DNA from: Oscillospiraceae bacterium
Lineage (GTDB): Bacteria; Bacillota; Clostridia; Oscillospirales; Oscillospiraceae
Assembly: GCA_009776905.1 (NCBI GenBank)
Contig: WRMX01000037.1
Location: 7,589 to 20,077 of the forward strand
DNA: 12,489 bases
Reading direction: 5' to 3'
In this document: one piece after another, positions 6,476 through 12,489 of the stretch
Layout: the number at the start of each line of letters is the position of its first letter
Numbering within the stretch: position 1 is the stretch's first letter
Notes under the pieces: model-generated
Told to the model about the DNA's origin: nothing
Seen by the model: the letters and a program-made list of their open reading frames with translations, nothing else
Databases searched by the model: none
Program-made: the position numbers and the translations under genes

Positions 6476-8500
6476 ATGTTCGGATATGTAGGAAAAATCG
6501 TGCGAATAAATCTTACCGACAAGTCGACGGAGATCATCCCCACGTCGAAATACGTCCCCGAATATATCGGCGGCAGGACTGTCTGCAACAAGATTTTCTG
6601 GGACGAGGTGTCTCCGGGGACGGCGGCGCTCGATCCTGGCAACAAAATCATTTTCATGACCGGGCCAACTACGGCTACCGGCATTCCGACGGGCGGCAGG
6701 AGCGAGATGACCGGCATCGCTGCTAATAGTTATCCTGAAATGTATTCATGGAGCGGCATTGGCGGGTTTTTCGGGTCGGAGCTGAAGTATGCGGGATATG
6801 ACGGGTTCATTCTCGAGGGCAAAGCCGCAGAGCGCACGTACATTTATATTGAGGACGACAAGATAAGCTTTCTGTCGGCCGATCCATTGTGGGGCTCGCT
6901 TGTCCATGCATCGCGCCAAAAGCTTGAAGAGCTGCACGGTAAGAATGTCAAGAGCCTTGTCATCGGGCCTGCCGGCGAAAACCTTATGCGCAACGCGAGC
7001 ATCACGACCTCCAACGACAACGTGGCGGCCAAAGCGGGGTTTGGGGCCGTATTTGGATCAAAAAACCTGAAGGCGATCGTTGTAAAAGGGAGCGGCGCAG
7101 TGCGGCCCGCAGATATCGAAAAGCTCTTTGAGCTGCGTCTGAAAATGGGCAGCCCATATATGAGGCCAAGCCCGCTCGTCAGAGAAATGACGCATGGGAT
7201 GGATGGGAACGAGATTCCCGTCGATGGCGGCTGGCTGCGGGGCCAGGTCGCTTGCAGCCATGGCTGCAACCAGCATTGCAACAGATTGATGATCGACATG
7301 AAATCCGCGTTTTCCGACGAACGCATCAATCAAATCGAAAAATGCGTCGGCATTTTCGCATATGGATTTAAAGAGGATTGCTCATGGACGCCGATCCAGA
7401 ACTTTGAAACCGAGATGAACCATTTCCTTGCGTGCAAAATGCTCAGCAGGGAAATGCCCGAGCCTGACCCGTCCGATCCTCACTTTGATGAGCTCTTCAA
7501 GCCCGTCAGGGGCGACCTGCTCAATTTCTGGAAGCCTGATTTTGACAAGGGCAGCGTCATGATGGATATGTGCAACGAATATGGCATCGACAAATGGGAC
7601 GTCATTGTTTGGTTTTTCACTTGGCTAGCCATGGCAAAAAAGGAAGGATTGCTCGACGAGTTGGATTTCGGGATGGATGTCGACGTCGAGAACGAGGAGT
7701 TCGTGAAGCATTTCCTCGATATGGTCACATACCGCAAGGGCAAATACGGCCCGATATTTGCCGAAGGAATGGCCAGGGCGATCAGGACGTTGGGCAAGGA
7801 AAAATTCGGAGATACGATATATCAAGGGCGGTTTTCACAAATGACGGGGGAGCGGCTCGACCTTCCCGTCAGCCTGGAGACGGCCTGGGGACATAGCTAC
7901 CACTGGCAGGGCAGGGGTTTTGAGAGCACGATCAATAAGGTCGGCTGGCTTGCGACTTCGCTCAGCCTGATGCTGTCGTCGCGGGACACGCAGACGAACG
8001 CGCACCACCACGATACATACCAAAACTATTTGGAGATCAAGGACGATCCGTGCCACAGCGAGCTTCTTGTCGATGCTGTCATCATGAACGAGAACAAGGC
8101 GGACATCAAGGACGCGGTCACATGCTGCGATTGGCAAAGCCCCGACCTCTTCTGGCCGGAGATGGAATCGGAAATGTTTGCCGCCGCAACGGGGATCGAC
8201 ATTACGGAGCAGGGGCTCAACTATGCGGCCGAGCGGTCGCGGCTGCTGTTCCGGGCGATATTGATCCGTAACCACGGGCGCACGCGCGATGTCGAAGTCG
8301 GCGCCATATTCCCGACGATGCAGTTCCCGGACCCGCTGGGCGAAACAGTTGGATGGGAAGATTGGAACGATTTGGTCGATATCTATTATGATAGGCGCGG
8401 TTGGGACAGGGCGACAGGCTGGCCGACTCGCGAGACTTATGAGAAATATGGGTTGAAGGATGTCGCCGACGAGATGGAACGGATCGGGAAGCTGCCATAA
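6476..8500 (+). CDS. Tungsten-dependent aldehyde:ferredoxin oxidoreductase (AOR family)
   Basis: AOR-family enzymes hold a tungsten bis-pyranopterin centre and one [4Fe-4S] cluster; they oxidise aldehydes to acids or, in some members, reduce acids or other substrates. The 674-residue protein opens with the typical FGYVGKIVRINLTDK and has GPTTATG (63-69), GGFFGSELKYAGYDG (96-110) and GPAGEN (164-169) in the pterin-binding N-terminal domain (to about 205). Cluster cysteines are probably C260, C264, C268 and C551 (preceded by DAVTC, as in the DxxGLC motif). The first three are spaced Cx3Cx3C rather than the usual Cx2Cx3C. Pyrococcus AOR has about 605 residues, so this is a longer member. The start is the ATG at 6476; a reading from 6383 overlaps the Fe-S gene and adds 31 unrelated residues. 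The substrate cannot be told. Confidence 0.93.
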   Translation: MFGYVGKIVRINLTDKSTEIIPTSKYVPEYIGGRTVCNKIFWDEVSPGTAALDPGNKIIFMTGPTTATGIPTGGRSEMTGIAANSYPEMYSWSGIGGFFGSELKYAGYDGFILEGKAAERTYIYIEDDKISFLSADPLWGSLVHASRQKLEELHGKNVKSLVIGPAGENLMRNASITTSNDNVAAKAGFGAVFGSKNLKAIVVKGSGAVRPADIEKLFELRLKMGSPYMRPSPLVREMTHGMDGNEIPVDGGWLRGQVACSHGCNQHCNRLMIDMKSAFSDERINQIEKCVGIFAYGFKEDCSWTPIQNFETEMNHFLACKMLSREMPEPDPSDPHFDELFKPVRGDLLNFWKPDFDKGSVMMDMCNEYGIDKWDVIVWFFTWLAMAKKEGLLDELDFGMDVDVENEEFVKHFLDMVTYRKGKYGPIFAEGMARAIRTLGKEKFGDTIYQGRFSQMTGERLDLPVSLETAWGHSYHWQGRGFESTINKVGWLATSLSLMLSSRDTQTNAHHHDTYQNYLEIKDDPCHSELLVDAVIMNENKADIKDAVTCCDWQSPDLFWPEMESEMFAAATGIDITEQGLNYAAERSRLLFRAILIRNHGRTRDVEVGAIFPTMQFPDPLGETVGWEDWNDLVDIYYDRRGWDRATGWPTRETYEKYGLKDVADEMERIGKLP

Positions 8501-8510
8501 ACGGAGTGCA

Positions 8511-8544
8511 TGGCATCCGGGTTGTGGGGCGGAGCCCCCACGTT
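8511..8544 (+). repeat. GC-rich hairpin repeat, copy D (possible terminator of the AOR gene)
   Basis: GTTGTGGGGCGGAGCCCCCA (8521-8540) followed by CGTT is the inverse orientation of copies A and B and shares their GC core and AACGT-type edge. It folds as GTGGGG/CCCCAC and lies about 20 nt past the AOR stop. A TTTTT run follows at 8550-8554, 9 nt beyond the stem, so partial termination is possible. Confidence 0.65.
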
Positions 8545-8566
8545 AGGCATTTTTCAAAACCCACGT

Positions 8567-8651
8567 TGTCATCCTGAGCGAAGCGAGGGATCTTTTCTGA
8601 ACGCTTGTGATATCACGGAGGCAAAGATTCTTCGCTTCGCTCAGAATGACA
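8567..8651. repeat. Inverted repeat of the TGTCATYCTGAGCGAAGCGA type (REP-like)
   Basis: The left arm 8567-8595 starts TGTCATCCTGAGCGAAGCGA. The right arm 8623-8651 is its reverse complement with 26 of 29 positions matching. A 27-nt loop between them contains the perfect palindrome GTGATATCAC (8607-8616). Repeats with this core are common intergenic elements in many bacteria. It lies between the AOR and SDR genes and would form a strong hairpin in any joint transcript. Confidence 0.85.
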
Positions 8652-8708
8652 GGTTTTGCAAGGCTTTTGAGTTTTCGAGGACACATCAATTTTGTCGGAG
8701 GTTGGATT

Positions 8709-9470
8709 ATGGGTAGAATGGATGGAAAAATCGCGGTTGTGACGGGCGCGGGCTCCGGAATAGGCAGAGCTGTCGCTGTCATGTTCGCGAAAGAAGGCGC
8801 CAGGGTCGTTTGCGCCAACAGGACACTGAAGGACGGCGAAGACACGCTTGCGATGATCAAAGACGTCGGCGGGACAGGCATATATGTCCAAACGAATGTG
8901 CGAAAAAAGGAAGACATCAAAAATCTGCTCGCTAAAACACTGGAAACATATGGCGATGTGACGACATTGTTCAATTGCGCGGGCATACTTGTTCACGCTC
9001 CATATCTGGAGCACACGGACGAAGACCTGGAGAAGGTTTTTGAGACTAATTTCAGGGGATATTACTGGTCGATGCAGGAATTTTTGCCCGCCCTCGTCAA
9101 AAACGGGCACGCGTCGATCACGAACGTCGCTTCAATTTCGGTGTATAAGCCGGAATCGGACGCATATTTATACGGCGCGATGAAGGCGGGCATCAACAAG
9201 ATGACGCGCGACTTGATACGCGAGTTTTCGCCGCAGGGCGTCCGCCTCAACGTGATATGCCCGGGGCCCGTCCAAACGAACCTGACGCCGGAGTGGGTGC
9301 GTAACAGCCCGGAAGCGCAGGCGGAGATTTGCGCGGCCGTCTGCCCTGTCGGCAGGCTCGGCGAGCCAAACGACATTGCGTATGCCGCTGTGTGGCTGGC
9401 TTCCGACGAGGCCGATTGGGTCACCGGCAGCACAATCGTCATTGATGGCGGCGCCTGCAACATGGGGTGA
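8709..9470 (+). CDS. Short-chain dehydrogenase/reductase (classical SDR)
   Basis: NAD(P)-dependent oxidoreductase of 253 residues, the usual size for classical SDRs, expected to be a soluble tetramer. The cofactor motif TGAGSGIG is at 12-19. NCAG (89-92) replaces the usual NNAG, and Asn114 fits the structural active-site asparagine. The catalytic group is Ser142 or Ser144 with Tyr155-x-x-x-Lys159, and PGPVQT (185-190) follows as expected. The second strand ends in CANRT without the acidic residue of strictly NAD-dependent enzymes, which hints at NADP(H). The start is set by GGAGG (8697-8701) with a 7-nt spacer; an upstream GTG at 8607 would run the reading frame through the inverted repeat. 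Substrate is unknown; the neighbours suggest a hydroxy or keto intermediate of the same pathway. Confidence 0.92.
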   Translation: MGRMDGKIAVVTGAGSGIGRAVAVMFAKEGARVVCANRTLKDGEDTLAMIKDVGGTGIYVQTNVRKKEDIKNLLAKTLETYGDVTTLFNCAGILVHAPYLEHTDEDLEKVFETNFRGYYWSMQEFLPALVKNGHASITNVASISVYKPESDAYLYGAMKAGINKMTRDLIREFSPQGVRLNVICPGPVQTNLTPEWVRNSPEAQAEICAAVCPVGRLGEPNDIAYAAVWLASDEADWVTGSTIVIDGGACNMG

Positions 9471-9492
9471 CGCCGGAACGCATTATATCAGA

Positions 9493-9516
9493 GTTGTGGG
9501 GCGGAACCCTCACATT
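9493..9516 (+). repeat. GC-rich hairpin repeat, copy E
   Basis: GTTGTGGGGCGGAACCCTCA (9493-9512) followed by CATT matches copy D at most positions. It fills the middle of the 73-bp gap between the SDR and PrpD-family genes. One arm base is changed (CCCTC), so the hairpin is weaker than in copy D. Confidence 0.6.
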
Positions 9517-9536
9517 TGGTGCATGAACTAAATATT

Positions 9537-9552
9537 AGGAGTGATGGAATTG
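9537..9552 (+). promoter_or_regulatory. Ribosome binding site with two competing starts for the PrpD-family gene
   Basis: AGGAG at 9537-9541 is only 2 nt from ATG 9544 but has an ideal 8-nt spacer to the in-frame TTG at 9550. The protein may therefore begin two residues later than annotated, with MDASNLF. An in-frame GTG at 9541 overlaps the Shine-Dalgarno sequence and is unlikely. Confidence 0.5.
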
Positions 9553-10932
9553 GACGCAAGTAATCTGTTCGCAAAGAATTTCTATGACGTGAAGTATGAA
9601 GACCTGAGCGAAAAAGCAATCGAGGAAACCAAAAAGCAAGTGCTGGACTATATCGGCGTCGCCATCGGCGGATATGGTCAGGCCGGGGCTGCCGAGACCC
9701 GCGAGCTGGCCATCGAATGGGGCGGAGCGCCGCAAAGCACGATCATCGGCTGCGGCATCAAGGTCCCGGCGCCTGCTGCGGCGCAAGCGAACGCGTCGAT
9801 GGTGCATTCGCTTGATTTTGACGATGTCCACGAAGCGGCTATCATGCATCCCGGAGTCGTGACGATATCTTCCGCGCTCGCTGCGGGAGAATATGCCGGC
9901 AAGCTCTCGGGGAAGGAACTCATAAGGAATGTCGCCGTCGGCGGCGACATGATATGCCGTATGGGGCTTGCGACGCATCCGGGGAAGGACATCCATCAGT
10001 TCGGCTGGCATTTTACATCCATCAACGGCTATATGACTTCTGCGGCTGTCGCATCGTGCGTCATGGGCTTGGACATGGAAAAAATGATATATGCCATCGG
10101 GCTTGCGTATCACCAATCGAGCGGCAACGGTCAGGCCGTGAAGGACAGCGCCCTCACGAAGCGCCTTGGCCCCGGTTTTGCCGTGCGTGGCGGCCTCGCC
10201 TCCGCAATGCTCGCGCAAAGGGGTGTGACCGGCGCGGTCAACAGCATGGAAGGCGTCAATGGTTACTACAAGGTCTATCATGGCGGCGATTATTCACAGG
10301 AAATACTCCTCGGCGATTTGGGAAAACGCTTTGAATGCGAGGAGACCTCTATTAAGCCCTATCCGTGCTGCCGCGGCACGCATCCGTCTGCCGACGCGGC
10401 GCTCAGCCTTGTTCGCGACTATGGAGTCAAGGTCGAAGACATCGAGAGCATCGAGATTTTTTGCGGCAAGGGCACGTTGGGGCTCTTGGGCGAGCCGCTT
10501 GAGGTCAAGGCAAAGCCCCGTACGGTCGTGGACAGCCAGTTCAGCCTCGCTTGGGTCTGCGCGACCGGTCTTGTGAAAAACCGCGTTTCGCTCGCTTCCT
10601 TTACCGACGAATCGATCCATGATCCGGAGATTTTGGATGTCGCAGCGAAAGTGAAGGTCACATGGGATGCGAAATATGACACCGGAGGTCTGGAACCGGT
10701 GCGCATCGAAGTGGCGATGAAAGACGGCAGAGCCTACAGCGTCGAAAAATTGACGGCAACGGGTTCTCCGGAGCAGCCCGTGTCGTTCGACGGCTGCATC
10801 GAGAAGTTTTATGGTTGCGTGGACTTTTCAACGCTTGATATAAAGCGCGACAAGGCTGATAAAATCGTCGAAACCGTGCTGTCTCTCGACAAGCTGGGCG
10901 ACATCGGCGATTTGATAAAACTGCTATCATAG
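9544..10932 (+). CDS. MmgE/PrpD family protein (2-methylcitrate dehydratase / cis-aconitate decarboxylase superfamily)
   Basis: Cofactor-free enzymes of this family act on small di- and tricarboxylates: 2-methylcitrate dehydratase (PrpD), cis-aconitate decarboxylase and iminodisuccinate epimerase. The 462 residues match the family length. Diagnostic segments are HSLDFDDVHEAAIMHPG (88-104), GWHFTSINGYMTSAA (154-168), ALTKRLGPGFAVRGG (203-217) and KPYPCCRGTHPSADA (271-285). The acid, histidine and lysine residues of the known active site appear to be present (Asp93, His102, His156, Lys206, His280; alignment by eye). No methylcitrate synthase or lyase gene is nearby, so an ordinary methylcitrate cycle is not supported. 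With a dicarboxylate mutase in the locus, a dehydratase, hydratase or decarboxylase acting on a branched dicarboxylate is a reasonable guess. The start is uncertain between ATG 9544 and TTG 9550. Confidence 0.9.
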   Translation: MELDASNLFAKNFYDVKYEDLSEKAIEETKKQVLDYIGVAIGGYGQAGAAETRELAIEWGGAPQSTIIGCGIKVPAPAAAQANASMVHSLDFDDVHEAAIMHPGVVTISSALAAGEYAGKLSGKELIRNVAVGGDMICRMGLATHPGKDIHQFGWHFTSINGYMTSAAVASCVMGLDMEKMIYAIGLAYHQSSGNGQAVKDSALTKRLGPGFAVRGGLASAMLAQRGVTGAVNSMEGVNGYYKVYHGGDYSQEILLGDLGKRFECEETSIKPYPCCRGTHPSADAALSLVRDYGVKVEDIESIEIFCGKGTLGLLGEPLEVKAKPRTVVDSQFSLAWVCATGLVKNRVSLASFTDESIHDPEILDVAAKVKVTWDAKYDTGGLEPVRIEVAMKDGRAYSVEKLTATGSPEQPVSFDGCIEKFYGCVDFSTLDIKRDKADKIVETVLSLDKLGDIGDLIKLLS

Positions 10933-10964
10933 ATTTCGATCATATTTTTTAGGAGGTATTATAT

Positions 10965-12074
10965 ATGGACATCCCGAAGACAAGCAAAGCAATGGTACTC
11001 ACAGAGTTCAAAAAACCGCTTGAGCTCCTTGACATCGCGGTGCCGGAACTCGGCCCCGGCGACATGCTCGTCAAAGTCGACCTTGCCAGCGTATGCGGAA
11101 CAGACGTGCATCTAGCAAGGGACGAACTGAGCATGCACCCGCCCACGCCCATCATCATGGGCCACGAAACGGTCGGCGAGATATTCTATCTCCCGGACAG
11201 CGTCACGGCTGACATCACAGGAGCGCCGGTCAAGGTCGGCGACAGGATCATGTGGTCGCACCTCTTCTGCGGGAAGTGCTATTCCTGCAAAGTCCTGCAT
11301 GAGCCCGTCATGTGCGAGCGCAGCAGGGGATATGGATTTTCCGGAGCCGCCGAGCTGCGCGGCGGATATGCCGAATATGAGGTAGTCCTTGCAGGCACGG
11401 ACTTTGTGAGGATACCCGACGAGATCACATCGGAAGAAGCTGTCGGAGCGTGCTGCGCGGGGCGCACATGCGTCAACGCATTTGATGGGCTTGCCAGATG
11501 CGGCGGCATTCGCCAGGGTGACTCCGTCGTCATCACGGGGGTCGGGCCTGTCGGATTGTTCGCTACGGTCCTTGCCGCCCAATCAGGCGCCGCCAAAATC
11601 ATCGCAGTCGACGTCAGCCCGACGCGGCTGGAATTCTCGAAAAAATGGGGCGCGACGCACACCGTCAACGCCGCGGATTACAAGGACTCCGCAGAGAAGG
11701 TCAAATATATCCGGGACCTTTGCGGAGGACGCGGGGCGGAAATCGTGATCGAATGTTCCGGCTCGCTGGCTGTGTTCGCGGAAAACCTGGACATGCTGGC
11801 ATATTACGGCAAATATCTGATCGTCGGGCAGACAAGCGAATCCGAAATTCCGATCGTCCCGAACAAGATACAGCGCAAGAGCGCGGTCGTCATCGGCAGC
11901 CACAGCGGAGACATCAGGCATTATATCAAGTGCTTGAAGTTCGTGCAGGCGAATAAGGACAAGTATCCATTTGGCGAGATTATCTCAAAGAAATATAAGC
12001 TGGCCGACGCAAACCAAGCGCTCGAAGACATGCGCGCGGGAATTGCTCTCAAAGCGGCGCTGGTTAACGACTAA
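10965..12074 (+). CDS. Zinc-dependent alcohol dehydrogenase, MDR superfamily (first of a tandem pair)
   Basis: Medium-chain dehydrogenase of 369 residues with both zinc sites. Catalytic ligands are Cys44 (CGTDVH), His67-Glu68 (GHE) and probably Cys164; the structural site is C102-C105-C108-C117. The Rossmann motif GVGPVG (192-197) and Asp216 at the end of the second strand indicate NAD(H). An extended loop before VGDR (DSVTADITGAPVK, 78-90) resembles the TM0436-like and 5-exo-hydroxycamphor-dehydrogenase subgroup, so it is probably not a simple ethanol dehydrogenase; this subgroup call is from memory. AGGAGG (10951-10956) lies 8 nt before the ATG. It follows the PrpD-family gene by 32 bp and precedes its paralog by 10 bp, so all are probably co-transcribed. 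Likely role: oxidation of a secondary or cyclic alcohol, or reduction of the matching carbonyl. Confidence 0.93.
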   Translation: MDIPKTSKAMVLTEFKKPLELLDIAVPELGPGDMLVKVDLASVCGTDVHLARDELSMHPPTPIIMGHETVGEIFYLPDSVTADITGAPVKVGDRIMWSHLFCGKCYSCKVLHEPVMCERSRGYGFSGAAELRGGYAEYEVVLAGTDFVRIPDEITSEEAVGACCAGRTCVNAFDGLARCGGIRQGDSVVITGVGPVGLFATVLAAQSGAAKIIAVDVSPTRLEFSKKWGATHTVNAADYKDSAEKVKYIRDLCGGRGAEIVIECSGSLAVFAENLDMLAYYGKYLIVGQTSESEIPIVPNKIQRKSAVVIGSHSGDIRHYIKCLKFVQANKDKYPFGEIISKKYKLADANQALEDMRAGIALKAALVND

Positions 12075-12084
12075 GGAGTAAACA

Positions 12085-12489
12085 ATGGCTACAACAAAAA
12101 CAACAAAAGCCGCCGTGCTTGTAGAACATGGCCAGCCGGACGTGATTCAGGAGGTTCCGATTCCCGCCTTGCGCCCCAATTGCATCATCGCAAAAGTGCT
12201 GTTGGCGGGCGTTTGCGGCACCGACGTCCACCAACACCATGGGACGCTGGAATTTAAGCCCCCGCTGCCCAATATCCAAGGCCATGAAACGCTTGGCGAG
12301 ATCGTGGAGCTGGGCGCCGGTCGTGATTTCGACATTGCCGGGCAGCCGCTCAGGCCGGGCGACCGCATCATGTGGGCGCACCCGTTCTGCGGCAAATGCT
12401 ACTATTGCGCTGTCCACCGCAAGCCGTATATGTGCGAAAAAATGGGCCCGGGATATGGCTTCTCGGCTCCGGAATTTCTGCGCGGCGGG
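12085..12489 (+). CDS. Zinc-dependent alcohol dehydrogenase, MDR superfamily (second of tandem pair; 3'-truncated by window edge)
   Basis: The visible 135 residues are the N-terminal catalytic domain of a second MDR dehydrogenase. Cys44, His67-Glu68 and structural cysteines C102, C105, C108 and C117 fall at exactly the same positions as in the upstream gene. By hand count about 59 of the first 120 residues are identical, with no gaps, and the same extended loop (DFDIAGQPLRPGDR, 81-94) is present. The Shine-Dalgarno AAGGAG (12073-12078) overlaps the stop codon of the first ADH gene, and the ATG follows after 6 nt, so translation is probably coupled. The Rossmann domain lies beyond the window, so cofactor preference is unseen. 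The divergence from its twin suggests different substrates or successive steps. Confidence 0.9.
   Translation, partial: MATTKTTKAAVLVEHGQPDVIQEVPIPALRPNCIIAKVLLAGVCGTDVHQHHGTLEFKPPLPNIQGHETLGEIVELGAGRDFDIAGQPLRPGDRIMWAHPFCGKCYYCAVHRKPYMCEKMGPGYGFSAPEFLRGG

Noticed and set aside
8607..8708. 34-residue N-terminal extension of the SDR
   Set aside because: It translates the inverted repeat; the ATG at 8709 has a proper Shine-Dalgarno site and the normal SDR N-terminus.
9535..10281. 248-codon open frame antisense to the PrpD-family gene
   Set aside because: The sense strand encodes conserved PrpD motifs throughout; no ribosome binding site or domain supports the antisense frame.

Overview
The window looks like a chromosomal or metagenomic fragment from a strictly anaerobic bacterium. 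The best guess is Bacillota/Clostridia, from the strong GGAGG-type ribosome binding sites, the AT-rich intergenic DNA with moderately GC-rich genes, and the oxygen-sensitive or B12-type enzymes (tungsten aldehyde oxidoreductase, polyferredoxin, adenosylcobalamin mutase). This taxonomic call is inference. I saw no rRNA or tRNA genes, no CRISPR array and no transposase gene.

Layout: (1) 1-627, the C-terminal half of a MATE-type exporter, cut by the window edge. (2) 786-2216, minus strand, a class I-beta glutamine synthetase convergent with the exporter. (3) 2447-3493, plus strand, a uroporphyrinogen-decarboxylase-like protein with its own good sigma-70-type promoter, divergent from the glutamine synthetase. 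(4) 3494-3842, a repeat-rich gap holding a hairpin, a roughly 165-bp foldback MITE-like element and a 16-bp tandem repeat. (5) 3843-5759, minus strand, a single-chain adenosylcobalamin carbon-skeleton mutase in which the glutamate mutase E and S parts are fused. (6) From 5997 on, all plus strand: a 4x[4Fe-4S] protein, a tungsten aldehyde:ferredoxin oxidoreductase, an SDR dehydrogenase, a MmgE/PrpD-family protein and two tandem zinc alcohol dehydrogenases, the last cut by the window end.

Taken together, the genes after 2.4 kb look like an anaerobic catabolic island that handles alcohol, aldehyde and acid interconversion (two ADHs, SDR, AOR plus Fe-S partner) together with dicarboxylate chemistry (B12 mutase, PrpD-type lyase or dehydratase). 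The mutase is the most interesting gene. By eye it keeps the arginines that hold the two carboxylates of glutamate and the adenosylcobalamin contacts, but the glutamate that contacts the substrate amino group in glutamate mutase is a proline. No methylaspartate ammonia-lyase or GlmL-type gene is present. I infer a non-amino dicarboxylate substrate, with 2-methyleneglutarate the nearest known precedent, or something undescribed.

The intergenic DNA is unusually repeat-laden. It contains a GC-rich hairpin repeat in about five copies at gene borders, an inverted TGTCATYCTGAGCGAAGCGA-type repeat, a foldback MITE and a tandem 16-mer. All family calls and residue alignments were made by eye and from memory; no search was run.
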